Positions 36,391 to 47,675 of a stretch of 64,000 nt of DNA are shown here, one piece after another. How positions within the stretch are numbered: the stretch's first letter is position 1; each line of letters starts with the position of its first letter. The position numbers and the translations under genes were made by a program. The stretch is from NCBI RefSeq assembly GCF_031753505.1, contig NC_089687.1, positions 36,851,001 through 36,915,000 on the forward strand. The letters are read 5' to 3'. This stretch comes from Anomalospiza imberbis (lineage: Eukaryota; Chordata; Aves; Passeriformes; Viduidae). Under the pieces are notes generated by a model. It searched no databases. It was given only the letters and a program-made list of their open reading frames with translations, and was not told the DNA's origin.

Positions 36391-38523
36391 CTGCGGGGAG
36401 CCAGAAACACCAGTGAGCAGCAAGAACCCAAAAAAACCAATGACACAACTGTCAGCTGAACGAGCAGCAAACCCCACAGCTCAGACCAAGGTTAAATGAA
36501 CACGGTCAAGGAACCTCAAGTCTTGATTTGCCTCTCAAGGAACAGTGATCCTTCGGCATCTCCCAGACTTTTGGGGTCTCCAGTCTGGATTCTAACAGAA
36601 GGAAATCGAGCTTGAGAACAAACCCTGCTCTTCCCAAGAGCAGCAGCCACACTGCAGGTTTGCTTCTTGAGATAAATGAGATAAGAATATTATTTTACAG
36701 GATCGATTTCTTTTATTGATGTGTGTGCTTGTGCTAATGAAGACTAAGGGATGGTTTGCAGAAGCGGCTGGAACTTTCTCATCATCCAAAGGTCAGATTT
36801 CACCCAGTGGCTCCCCTCTAACTGCTCCTCATGATGACCTGCCCATGACCTCTGCTGGGGGAGACTCTCCTGATGTACAGGCAGCTCAGCTCAGCTCCAC
36901 TCAACTGTCTTAGGCTGGAAATGCAAGATGTGGCTGGAGGTGTGTATTCTATTCTAGATCTGTTCGAGCTGGGGCAGTTATCTTCTAATTAAATTGGGCA
37001 GTTTTTTCTTTATCTCTTCCACAACCAATCCTCCTCTGAGAAATATCTTCTGTTCATGGGCCAGTGAGTGTCACTGCATGGCTGATAAAATTCTATCATC
37101 CACTGGGAGATACTCCACCCACAGGGAGGAGCCAAGCATTCCTACCTGGATATAATCTGACTTTGGGAACACCACAGCAGCCTTTTCCCAGTGCATTCCC
37201 AGAGGAGCAGCTTTCTTCCCCACTGCATTCCCAGAGGAAGCCCAGGCCCATCCCCACCAGCCCTGGAGCTTCAGAGGAAAACTCCACCCTGGTCCAGGAT
37301 CCCTGCTCCAGCAGAAGCACAGCTGGCACTGCAGGAGGGCTGAGCCACCATGGGATGGGACTGCTGCCACCTCCCTGACCCACAGGGGGTCAGCTCATGT
37401 TCTCACTCTGGCAGTGTTGGTTTGTATTACTGCATTTTTAATTTTCTTCCCCCTGCAATAAAGAGCTGCTATTCCTGCTGCCACATCTTTCCCTGAGAGC
37501 CTTTTAATTTCAAATTTATAATAATTTGGAGGGAGGGGGGTTTACATTCTCCATTTCAAGAGAGGCTCCTGCCTTCCTTAGCAGACACCTGTCTTTTCAA
37601 ACCAAGACACCGACTAAACTGCCTTGAGGGCTCCCCAAGGTGTGATTTAAGTAGGACTTGTGGATATCCACGTGGAGACATAACTTCCATGGGACACCTG
37701 TTAAACCTGCCCAGCCAACTCCCCTTTGCTGTTCCAGCCAGTTCTGCTGACATGCTTTGGGAGCCCAGTGAGAAAAACCTCTCTGAGCCATTGTCCAGCC
37801 ACTCTTTATCCTTTTGTATTCATCTTTTTATGTAGGTGTTAATGTACAAACTTCCCCTTCTGTGCTCTGTTAACACACACATTTCAGAATGTGTGAACCC
37901 ATGCAAAGCAAGAAACATGTAAGCTGTGATTTTCTTCCATCTCAGGAATATATGTTGGAAAAACCCATTTATAAATACAAAATAAGAGGTAAATTGTGTT
38001 ATGATGATGGTAATTACTGGTGTTTGATCTGGGTTGGCACACCAGGGCAATGAAGGCAGGCATTCTCTTAAAAATACGAGTGCCTTCCTTGCAGTATAAA
38101 ATCATGAAAGACAACTGTTAGGTGGGTAATATTAAAGATCGACAGTTCTGGCCAGTTATTGGCCATTTCTCTCCCTCATTCACGACTCAGCACCTTGCTC
38201 TCTCCTGTCAAGTGTTTACAGACACCTGCACTCAAGACACAGAAGTTCTCCCAAAATGAGCATTGGCTGAAGAAATCTCAGATTTTAAACATTTGTTTTG
38301 ACAGGAAAGGTGAGCAAATTCCTTCCGTCATCAAAGGAAAGCATTCCAAGGGGGAAAGCTGCTCCTCCCAGGCCATGTTCTTCCCCCAGAAAGCTCCAAC
38401 CCTGCTCAGCTGTGGGGGTAACACATACATCTCAAGGAGTAAGGGCTTAAAATTCAGAATTTGCTGTCATCCTAACGATTACCTGGCCATGGCTTCTTGT
38501 CAGTATTACTCTGTGCCCCATAC
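36391..38523 (-). other. AGAP1: AGAP1 intron (2.1 kb) with an LTR-like insertion
   Basis: Minus-strand donor AAG/GTATGG just below 38524, acceptor CCCGCAG just above 36390. About a third of the intron is the LTR-like element listed separately. The rest, 37610-38520, shows no recognised element. Confidence 0.9.
36930..37609 (+). mobile_element. Probable solo LTR of an avian endogenous retrovirus
   Basis: LTR-like layout on the plus strand: a TATAAT-like box near 37150, AATAAA at 37457-37462, then about 145 bases ending in CAAACCAAGACA at 37609. The segment around GGCTCCTGCCTTCCTTAGCA resembles, from memory, an LTR common in songbird genomes. The left boundary is approximate, and no target-site duplication or internal gag, pol or env sequence was found. 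The family name is not assigned. Confidence 0.55.
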
Positions 38524-38678
38524 CTTGTTCTTGCTGCTCTCACAGGACTGTAAACTGGCCAGGATCTGGCTCTCTATGGCTTGGACCCACGCGTCCCTCT
38601 CTTCGTAGGTGGTTGCTTCAAAGTGCCAAGTCTGGCCCGTGAGAGAAACAATGATAAACTCAAAGTTTTCTTCTATTT
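38524..38678 (-). CDS. AGAP1: AGAP1 coding exon: C-terminal half of the PH domain
   Basis: A 155-base exon: two bases completing a Glu codon, then 51 codons. It encodes IEENFEFIIVSLTGQTWHFE, ATTYEERDAWVQAIESQILA and SLQSCESSKNK. This is the last beta strands and the amphipathic C-terminal helix of the PH domain, with the invariant helix tryptophan in DAWVQAI. The donor is AAG/GTATGG in phase 0. The acceptor is TTTCCAG directly preceded by an uninterrupted run of 18 T on the transcript strand. AGAP PH domains bind phosphoinositides and regulate GAP activity. Confidence 0.96.
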
Positions 38679-38682
38679 CTGG

Positions 38683-38700
38683 AAAAAAAAAAAAAAAAAA
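38683..38700. repeat. A18 homopolymer (T18 in the transcript) at the splice acceptor
   Basis: This pure 18-base run is the polypyrimidine tract of the PH-domain exon, separated from its AG by CC only. Confidence 0.9.
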
Positions 38701-38780
38701 GAATGCAATAGGAAGAAAAGATTAAGTTAAGGATAGCAAAAAGCAGCTGAAACAACCTTGGTTGGTAAGAACTTCTGTTA

Positions 38781-39037
38781 CACAATGGCTTTAAGCTGAA
38801 GGAGGGTAGATTTAGATGAGATACCAAGAAGAAATTCTTCCCTGTGAGGGTGGGCAAGCCCTGGCACAGGGTGCCCAGAGCAGCTGTGGCTGCCCCTGGA
38901 TCCCTGGAAGTGTCCAAGGCCAGGCTGGACAGGGCTTGGAGCAGCCTGGGACAGTGGAAGGTGTCCCCGCCCATGGCAGTGGGTGGCACTGGATCATCTT
39001 GAAGGTCCCTTCCAATCCAAACAATTCTGGGATTGTG
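38781..39037 (+). mobile_element. CR1 LINE 3' fragment (about 255 bp)
   Basis: Sense CR1 with GTGAGGGTGGGCAAGCCCTG, CCAAGGCCAGGCTGGACAGG and CTTCCAATCCAAACAATTCT. It sits only about 100 bases upstream (in transcript terms) of the exon at 38524-38678. Confidence 0.93.
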
Positions 39038-39445
39038 CACATCCTGTAACTGCAGGTCTGGACACGAGGTTTGAGGCTGGATCCTGCCCTGCATAGTGCA
39101 CCAGGAAAGAACCAGCATCCTCTGTTTTTTCTCTCCAAATGCTATGCAGATAAAGCATTGGTTTGAGTAAATTCTCAGTCCCTGTGTTTGTGAGCTTGGA
39201 ATCGAGTCTGTACCTTAATCAAACATAAAGTGGCCAACAAGCATCATTTAGATTTAAAACTCAGGTGCTAAAAGCTGCATAATGTAAAAATCAAAGGGTG
39301 CCACAAAACAAAGGATGAATGGACCACAAAGAGCTGACAATACAGAAAATGTAACAATTTACCCTCTTCTTTCAAGCAGTTTTTACAAGCACAGATATAT
39401 TAAAGCAGATGTGGACATTTTCTCCTCTACAGCATAAATACTGGG

Positions 39446-39462
39446 ATAATAATAATAATAAT
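39446..39462. repeat. (AAT)n microsatellite
   Basis: Five to six AAT units. Confidence 0.85.
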
Positions 39463-40180
39463 TACTGGGCTATAATACAGGATTAAAATCAGTTCAACCT
39501 ATTCAACATCCACGTCCGACATGGGAGATGAGAAAATGATCTGAGAAGCCAGGAGAGAGGGTCAGTGAAATATCCTTAGGGCTACTGGAGGAGAAGGACA
39601 AGTATTCAGGCCAGAGGAGCAGCACATGGAAATACCAGCAGAACTGAAATAAATGGACACACACCCCCACCTACACATGGGAAACCAAAGCCAAATTAAA
39701 AAAATCAAGGAAGCTGAAACAGAGTTAAGTGCAATTGGGATAGGCTGGCACAAAGCATGAAAGGAAAAAAATAATAGAGCACAAAATTCTGGTGAACATC
39801 AGCCATAACGAGCTTCAGAAAGAACATTTTGTCCTATAATGACTTATTATATATTCAGAGCCATGACACTACTGTGTTCCCTCATCATCCATAAACACGC
39901 AAAGATCAGGGACAAATCCAGCACCAGATTTAAGGACAGCACTGCTGCCCGCTGGCAGCTGTGTTCCCAAGCTTTGGGACAAGGGGTTTTCTTGGATAAG
40001 CTCCATGTCAGCAGGGCCAGTGTCTGCACTGCTGTAAGGATGCCTCAAAAGCAGCAGGAGGTGACTTGGCAGCTTGAGGTGGGGATAAACATGGAGCTGA
40101 GTGTCATCTTCAGGTGCAGGAAGGTACCTGAAGCAGCAGTTTTACTGGAAAACAGAGCATGGGATAAGTGGGGAAAAAAA

Positions 40181-40383
40181 AATCATGGGATGTCCAGAGT
40201 TGGAAGGGATCCAGAAGGATCGAAGTCCAGCCCCTGTACCTGCACAATCACACCCTGGGCATCCCTGGGAGCATTGTCCAAACCCTCCTTGGGCTCTGTC
40301 AGCCTGGGGCAGTGCCCAGCACCCTCTGGGGGAAGAACCTTTCCCTGATCTCCCACCTAAACCCTCCTGGCACAGCTCCATGT
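40181..40383 (-). mobile_element. CR1 LINE 3' fragment
   Basis: Antisense CR1 with GGATGTCCAGAGTTGGAAGG, CATCCCTGGGAGCATTGTCC and CTCTGTCAGCCTGGGGCAGT. Confidence 0.9.
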
Positions 40384-40779
40384 CATTCACCTGGGCCAAA
40401 GATGAATGATGCACAGCTACAAGTGTTCCACGTTAGCAACACGGTGTTCCAAACAAACAGGGAGAAACATTACCCAAAGGGCCATGAATAAATCATGGCC
40501 AAAGCCTCGTTTATCAAGCAGAGCTTTCAGGGTTTCATCAGGAAGATCTAAGAGGAACTACTCCACAATAAATGAAGTTACATTCAGTCCTGTGCACTAT
40601 CTCCTGTAGGACAACGCAGTTAAGGTCTCTGCAGCACCACTGACTCCTCTGATCTCCTCTTTAATAATGCTGATCACACACACATGGAGCTGGTTTGCTC
40701 AGGAGAAATAATCCCAGGAGAGCTGCAGCACGTTTTCAGGTGGGGCTGGAAGGACATTTTGAGGTCCAGAGAAGAAAAC

Positions 40780-41200
40780 AGAGCTGGGAAGGGGCTGGAG
40801 CCCCAGGAGAGGCTGAGGGAGCTGGGAAGGGGCTCAGCCTGGAGAAAAGGAGGCTCAGGAGGGACCCTGTGGCTCTGCACAGCTCCTGACAGGAGGGGAC
40901 AGCCGGGGGGTCGGGCTGTGCTCCAGGGAACAGGGACAGGAGGAGAGGGAACGGACCCAGGCTGGGCCAGGGCAGGCTCAGGGTGGACATCAGCAGGAAT
41001 TTCCCCATGGAAAGGGTGCTCAGGCCTTGGGAAGGGGCTGCCCAGGGAGGTTTGGAGTCACCACCCCTGGAGGGCTTTAAAAGATTTGTAAATGTGACAC
41101 CTGGGGACATGGGTTAGTGGTGAATGTTGCAGTGTTGGATTAAGTACTGCACTTGATGATCTTGTAGGTCTTTTCTAACCTTAATAATTCCATGATTCTA
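40780..41200 (+). mobile_element. CR1 LINE 3' fragment (about 420 bp)
   Basis: Sense CR1 of the GC-rich subtype: CCAGGAGAGGCTGAGGGAGC, CAGGAATTTCCCCATGGAAA and GGTCTTTTCTAACCTTAATA, with terminal CCATGATTCT. Purine-rich and noncoding. Confidence 0.9.
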
Positions 41201-42095
41201 CATCCACTGAAGCTTCAGATTTACTCCCCAAAAAGCTGTGCTGGTTGAAGGCATCTTCCCTCATTTTTTCTGCTTAAACACACCAATATTTCCCTCCCCT
41301 TTCCCCCACCAAGCTCAACATTGAAACAAAGCAGCAGTGCCTGCTCCACGTCACCCCCAGGGCAATTCCTTCAGAATACAAGGAACAAACCTGTTCCTGT
41401 ATGTCCTTAAGCACAGCACACAGGAACAGGAAAATCCAGGCAGGAGGATGAAGTTGTTCACTTTTACTCTTCAGCCAAATTATAGCTTGTGCTATTTAAA
41501 TCCCTGTGAGCCCAATCACAAAATTTTATTAAACAGTTTTCCATGTTTAACAGTTATTCGTGGAAAGGTCCACTGTAATAGTATTTTAGCACCATCAACC
41601 TGTCGAAATCAACCTGCCCAATTACTCCAAACTACATTAATAACACCGGATATTACACTAATTGTGTCCAGTTTCTATGCAGACAAGGTCCCACGGGGCT
41701 AATTTTGCATCCTCAGGGGCAAGCAACTCAGCCATCAGCCTGATTTCACCAGGAATCCCTCCTCATTACACAAGTCCAGGCTGTCAAACTTTTTTTTTTT
41801 TTAAAGAAAAAAAGGTTAATGGGCCAATCAGTCATCAATTATTTCCTGGAAGGGCAGCAGAGGAAGGGTTAAAGTGTGAAGAACCAGCTGCCAGTGACTT
41901 CCATTTGGAAGTTATTCTCAACAGGAGATGTCTAAAATGCTGTTGTTGTTTGTTTGCCTTCTTTTTTTTTTTTGAAGAGGGAAGGGTGGCTGGGATGGGA
42001 AATGAGCCAAAACTGTGAGATTGTGATGATATGGAAGGAAAAGCACAAGAGATTTTTTCTTTTAGTGGAAGCAGGCATGGAATCAGTGAATTTTA

Positions 42096-42255
42096 GGGTG
42101 CCCAGCTGTGGTTGCCCCATCCCTGGAAATTTCCAGGCCGGGTTGGATGAGGCTTGGAGCAACCTGGGATAGTGGAAGGTGTCCCTACCCATGGCAGGGG
42201 TGGAATGGGATGCGCTTTAAGGTCCCTTCCAACACAAATAATTCTGGGATTCCAG
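42096..42255 (+). mobile_element. CR1 LINE 3' fragment
   Basis: Sense CR1 with GGCTTGGAGCAACCTGGGAT, CCATGGCAGGGGTGGAATGG and AAGGTCCCTTCCAACACAAA. Confidence 0.9.
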
Positions 42256-42746
42256 GGACATTTCTCACCATCATCTTTCCACAGTCAACTGCATTTAACC
42301 CAAGTTCACATTTATTTTGCTCTGCCAAAAACCAGACACTGCCACAGCCCACCCACTTCTGGAAAACAAAGAGATAAAATTTCTTAGGAGCAATGGATTG
42401 TGGAAGGAAAAACAAACGTTCAGGGCATGGCCTCCCTGCCTTCCCCTACCCATGTGTTTGTGATGTGGGACTGAGATCAGGTTTAGAAAACCACACTGAA
42501 AATTACCACAGGATACAATTAGTCCATAACTTGTTCCAGAGAACTCCATTTTAAGTCTATGGAATGTAGGGAAAACACATGTCCAGAAGCACTCACACCT
42601 CCTGGTATCTCTCAGGAGTGGTTCTAAATAACGTGCACAAATCAGCTTGGTCTCCACTTACACTCCCCTCCTATTTTACTCTCAATATTAAGAACTGCAT
42701 AAATAACCACTGACACCTTGCACCAGGGATGGGCACAATTCCAAGT

Positions 42747-42820
42747 CACAAAGTCCTAGAAGATCAGGTTGGGAGGGACCTCAAGGATCACCTGGTCCAA
42801 CCTTTCAGCAAGGCAAGGGC
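42747..42820 (-). mobile_element. Short CR1 3' fragment
   Basis: Degenerate antisense CR1 tail: CTAGAAGATCAGGTTGGGAG then GACCTCAAGGATCACCTGGT. Confidence 0.6.
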
Positions 42821-44032
42821 TCCTTTCTGCTGTGCAGGAATCACACCCATCCTGAAAGCTGGCTTTGTTTTTAAACAAATAAATATGAAGGTATTTCTAA
42901 GAGGCATTTATGAATATTTTGCCAGAATAAGAGTGGATGTTCTGGCTTCCAGGCCAAACAGGCTGTGCATTTGTATCTCTGCCCAACACAGCTGTATGCT
43001 ACCAGAGGATGCTGGTGCTGCTGCTAATTAACAGTAACTCCTCATGCACATCTGGAGGGTGGTGCCACTCACACAGGAAACACTTCCCGGGAAGAAGAAG
43101 TCAAGAGCAGCACCAAAACCCCCTCGAGGGCGGGTTTCAAATGCTCCTGAAGCACCTTCAAGAGCTGAGGTTACAGCCTGAATCCCAGCCAAGCCTGCCT
43201 CAAGTAACACCCAGACCTATTTAAGCTCCTTTTTCATTGCCTCCTCCCCCCTCTCCTGAAAATCTCTTCTGCTCAAGCACCATAACCCTTCATCCTTTCA
43301 AAAGGAGGAGTGGGAAGAGTTGCTGGGGTGCCCTGGGAAGCAACAGGAGTTGTTTACAACTGCAATTTGTTTACAACAATTGTGTTATTTACGTCCCACG
43401 CGTGTTAGGTCGCGTTACCTTTGCCACTCGCTGAGAATTACCCCCCTCACTTGGATGGTGAGTATGTTTATTAGCAGCCTCAATTAAGGAAATATTTGTG
43501 CCATGTCCCACTGGGCATGGCTATGCTAATACGTCTCTCCCCTTTCCAAACCCAGTGTCTAAATCTAATTAGTTTTGAAAATCAACCCCATCAGGACAGA
43601 GGAGCTCTGCTGTCGCTTGCCCACAGCTCTCGGTAAAGGTTGTGTTCCACTGGAAGAGTTTTATTCTGCTTTAGATCACATTTCTCTGAGTGGTGGCAAA
43701 AGGCTGAAGTCACTGAAGCTCTCCGCCTCATGGGCTCAATGTTTTATTTGGGAGCCAAGACAACTCAAGTTGAAAAAATTTTAAAAATTCAGTTTAGAAA
43801 GACAGGAGGTAACTTCCTGCATGGGCACAGCACCACAGCATCACTTTGGAACAGAAGGTAGCTTGGGACTTCATGAAATCCAAACAAAAAAGTTCTCCCT
43901 CAGTGCCCAGCAAATCCAACCGAAATCACACATGCAATGGTGAGGAGAGGGAAAATCAGGATTTAGTATCTTTATGCATGCAGAGTACAGGTTTTTAATT
44001 CCTTAAAGATAATCCTTCCTGCTGTGCTGCAA

Positions 44033-44158
44033 AATCACAGAATCCCAGAATGGTTTGGGCTGGAAGGAAACATAAAGCTCATCCAGTTCCATCCCTGCCA
44101 CAGGACACCTTCCACTATCCCAGGTTGCTCCAAACCCTGTCCAACCTGGCCTGAAATC
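44033..44158 (-). mobile_element. CR1 LINE 3' fragment
   Basis: Antisense CR1 starting ATCACAGAATCCCAGAATGG, with TTCCACTATCCCAGGTTGCT. Confidence 0.9.
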
Positions 44159-44488
44159 TGTTGGTGTAGGAGAAATTATTCTGTATTTTAATAATATTGC
44201 CATGATAACAGGTACAAGGTACCTTTAAGACCAGAGTGGGCTTTGTTTTAAGCAAAACTCACTGCTACTACCTATTTTTCCCCCTAAAGAACAAAAGATT
44301 GCTTCAAGTCTGGCTGTCTGCAACAGGGAGCATGTGGGACTTTCTCCTTTGGCTTCCTATGGAAAACCACCCAAAATCTGACAGCTAAAGAGTTTAGGCA
44401 AACCCTAAAACAAATGAAAATAAGATTTCTTGTAATGAGACAGATCTGATGAAGGAGGGAACTCTGCAATTTTGGGGCAAGGCAGGGG

Positions 44489-44714
44489 TTGGGCTCTGCT
44501 CCCAGGGAGCAGGGACAGGAGGAGAGGGAACGGCCTCAGGCTGGTCCAGGGGAGGCTCAGGGAATTTCTCCATGGAAAAGGTGGTCAGGAATTGGAGTGC
44601 AGTCCCCATCCCTGGAGGTGGCACTCAGTGCTCTGGGCGGGGGACAAGGTGGGCATCAGGCACAGCTTGGGCTCGATGGGCTGGGAGGGCTTTTCCAACC
44701 TCAGTGGTTCTGTA
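44489..44714 (+). mobile_element. CR1 LINE 3' fragment
   Basis: Sense CR1 of the same GC-rich subtype as 40780-41200: GGGACAGGAGGAGAGGGAAC, then AGGGAATTTCTCCATGGAAA and GGCTTTTCCAACCTCAGTGG. Confidence 0.85.
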
Positions 44715-44724
44715 ACGACCTCAG

Positions 44725-45295
44725 AAGGCTGAGTCCTTCAGCTGGGATCCCACACCTGGTGAAAATCCCACCCAAAACCTTATTTCTGCTGTGAAACAGC
44801 CAGGAGAGAGGAGCCCCTCTGATGGGGAAGCTCAAGCACAGAGTCCCCCACGCTGGGGACCATTGAGGCCTTAGGATTTAACTTGTGTATTTCCCATCTA
44901 TTTGTAACCCTGCAGTTCTTCAGTGTGTAACTCCAAACTCCATATCCAGTGGGAGCTGCTGCTCTCCCATTTGGGGCAGACACAACAATTCCTCTCCAGG
45001 CCTGGCTGTCAAGGACACCTCACTGCCTCAGGCCCCAGAGATGGGAACAAAAGTGAGCTGGGGGCAGCAAACTGAAATGACTTCATTGCCTGAAGCTGCA
45101 ACTGGGAGATTAACCCCCAATATGCAAATGGACCAAACTTATAAAAGTGTGAAAACCCGTGACATGTCTTGGGTGTAGCCCCTGAGGGGGCTTTGTCTGC
45201 CCAAAATGTACCTGAAGGCCCTTCAAGAAATATAACTGCTTTTATTCCCTTAATTTTGCCTGGCCTCTGTTTTTAGGCAGCCCCAAAAGGCATCA
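44725..45295 (+). mobile_element. Probable LTR of an avian endogenous retrovirus
   Basis: Promoter-like TTATAAAA at 45139-45146. About 85 bases later is AAGAAATATAAC, which looks like a mutated AATAAA. A short AT-rich then C-rich tail ends near GGCATCA at 45295. This spacing fits U3-R-U5. The left end is uncertain and may abut the CR1 ending at 44714. No target-site duplication and no retroviral coding sequence were seen. The call rests on layout and a remembered resemblance to songbird LTRs. Confidence 0.45.
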
Positions 45296-46359
45296 CCATC
45301 ACCTACCCAGAGCACAACGGCAGCACCTGGGCTGCACTTTCTCCCAGCTCCAGCTGAGATCTGCCCACCTGGCAGCACACCCAGAACACCTAAAAACACC
45401 AGGAGGGAGTTAAAAATGATCGGAGAGCTTTTCAAATCAGGGCTGAACCTGAGGGAATTTTTTTTTGGTGTGTAAATAGGTGTGAGTGCCACTGAGCAAG
45501 CGTGTGCCAAGGACCAAAGCAGATTTGTTATTCTGGACTGTCATTTCCCATCATCGTTCTCTTTTTTGAAGGCATAATTATCTAAACATGTGGTTTTTAA
45601 TACTTACAGTGCTCATTAACTCCACATTTGCATGTCTCACCATTCCAGCTCTCACAAAAAGGCTTATGGTACCAGCTCCCAGCTAAGAACACTGAACCTC
45701 CAGCTTTCAGGGGGGGATAAAACATTCAAAAATGGTACATTTGCCCGATTTTAGAATTTCATTTTGATGCTGTGTCTCAAAAACTTTTTGGGCCATGGCC
45801 AGCAGGACCATATTTCCATCCCAAGGTGCCTTCAGTACTTAGCTTGCTCAGTAAGATAAAAGATTCCTCAAATTAGACAGGCCCTACAAAAACTTGATCT
45901 GTAAAACACAAGGGAATTCTGTGTATTTGTTCCTCTGCTGCAGTTTATGAACAGGTAAATAAAAATTCACAAGCTTCTCAAACACTAAACCTGTAGCAAC
46001 AAACATACCTGATCAGAGGAAAAACGGGGCTGGGAGGTATAAACAACAAATAGAAAATTGAAAATTACTGAAGTGTCTTTGTGGAAAAAAGACAACCCCA
46101 AGACTTATGAATATTTGACAGTCACTCTCTGTCTTTTCATATTTTGCACTTCATATTTGAAAAGACAACGAAAGGATCAAACCAGCCAGTTTAGCAGCTC
46201 TGAAAGGCAATAATTTTACATTTAGGCTGAGAAATGAAATAAAATTATGAATTATAAATACATTTAAAATAAAAAAGCTGCATTAACAAGCTGGAATAAA
46301 ACCCCACTTTTGTTTCCTGTGCACACTTTGGCAGGGAGAGCCAGGCCCCCGCCAGCAGC

Positions 46360-46625
46360 CTGGGCTGTAATTGTGCAAAAAAAGGACGGTGATATAAATC
46401 ACCAAAGGTTAATGATCAGGATGTGAACAGAGGGACTTGTTTACAGAAATAGCATGCAATTTAAAATTTACAAGAGATTTAATGCCACCGCTTGGCAATC
46501 ACTAAAATCAACAGCCCAGAAAACAGTGACATTAAGAAAAATATTACAGTTATAATCATTCCAAAATAAGTCAATTAGTGTTAGGGCATGCGCTTGCGAT
46601 TACTTGACCCATTTGGTTTGCACTT
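46360..46625. promoter_or_regulatory. Candidate conserved noncoding element in the intron below the cassette exon
   Basis: Repeat-free and AT-rich, with CAAAGGTTAATGATCAGG, GCATGCAATTTAAAATTTAC and AAGTCAATTAGTGTTAGGGC. The CATGCA at 46453-46458 reads TGCATG, the RBFOX-type word, in the AGAP1 transcript. Confidence 0.35.
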
Positions 46626-46954
46626 AAGTGAAGAGAAAAAAAAAATCCCCCTCCCTTATAGCGAGATTACTGAGTTGTGACCTATTTTGCATTCCCTATT
46701 CCTTCCACCATCCCTCTTCCATGCTGCTGGAGATGGTGGTGGTGGGTTTTTTCTTCCCTCCCTCCTCCTTGCTTGGTTTCCACGTCGTTCTGACCTTTGA
46801 CATTTGTAATAATAATAAAAAAAAAATATATTTAAAAAAAAAAAAAAAGTTTGCAATTGTGTTGTTTGAAGGTGGAGAGGGGAGGGGGGGGAAATAAATA
46901 CATAAAATTCCATGTGCTATTATACAAAAGGCGTGACGGCTGCCTTGGGTGGGG

Positions 46955-47255
46955 GAAAAAAAAAAAGCAATGTAAGTCAATTTGTGAACTTTGGCACCGG
47001 GTGACCTTTAGAAATACAACAATATCCAGAATTTACAAGCAAGAGTAGCACATGCAAATGACCCGGCACTGTCTCGCCTCTGGATTAGAGCTGCAAAGAG
47101 CATTATGGAGAAGGCTTGCACAAAACAAATTAAGATTGTTACCTAAATGTCATGGCACACTATTGTATTTGGCTACAGATCATTACACCTGATACTAACA
47201 CTTTTAAAAACCGTAATAACTTGGGAAATATTACATTGAGTGCCCACATGGAGAA
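46955..47255. promoter_or_regulatory. Candidate conserved noncoding element close to the cassette exon
   Basis: Contains CACATGCAAATGACC near 47049, which is an octamer-like ATGCAAAT on the plus strand and TGCATG in the transcript. CTCTGGATTAGAGCTGCAAA and CAAATTAAGATTGTTACC also occur. It is repeat-free and ends about 350 bases from the exon donor. It could act as an enhancer or as splicing-control sequence. Confidence 0.38.
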
Positions 47256-47597
47256 AGGGAAAAAATATATATGTATCTCTTAAAAAAAAATAAATAAAAG
47301 GAGAAAATGGGTTCCTGAAGTAATTTAAACATCACCACTCCACGACTAGAGGGAAAGGTCAAAATTTAAGTAAGCTGAAAGGAACATGAATGGCAAATAA
47401 AAGGCACGAACAGAAAGATGAAAAGACCAAGTGGAATGACTCTGCAAACACAGGGTGGAAACAAACACGCATGCTTGGGGCAAATCTCATTTCCAGGGGG
47501 AAAGGGAGAGAGGCAAGGAGGGCGAAATTCTGGAGAAATGGGTTAAAAAAAGGGGGGGAGAGAGGAGGTGTTTGTCTGGGACAGGTGGGTTTGTTAC

Positions 47598-47675
47598 CTT
47601 CGGTGTTGGTGCTGCTGCTGCTGTAAATATTTCGCAGGCTACCAACACGGTTTAGTTTCCAAGCTTTGCGTTTGG
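47598..47675 (-). CDS. AGAP1: AGAP1 78-bp exon in the PH-domain loop, probable cassette
   Basis: Begins with CC completing a split codon, then encodes 25 codons: KRKAWKLNRVGSLRNIY followed by SSSSTNTE, and ends with one base (G). The G joins AA of the next exon to give Glu. Because it enters and leaves in the same phase, it can be skipped without shifting the frame. The basic KRKxWKL...GSLRNIY segment belongs to the insert between the two halves of the AGAP split PH domain, and AGAP relatives carry a similar GSLRNIY peptide. The acceptor is GACGCAG/CC and the donor GAAG/GTAACA. The Ser run is encoded by four AGC codons. Confidence 0.9.

Larger units (their letters stand above)
38679..47597 (-). 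other. AGAP1: AGAP1 intron (8.9 kb)
   Basis: Minus-strand donor G/GTAACA just below 47598, acceptor CCAG just above 38678. It holds seven CR1 fragments in both orientations, an LTR-like element and an AT-rich candidate regulatory region near its 5' end. Sections 39040-40180 and 45300-46350 show nothing recognised beyond an (AAT)n run. Confidence 0.88.

Noticed and set aside
47598..47640. AGC/CTG trinucleotide expansion in the cassette exon
   Set aside because: Only four AGC codons, not an expansion; an ordinary Ser run.
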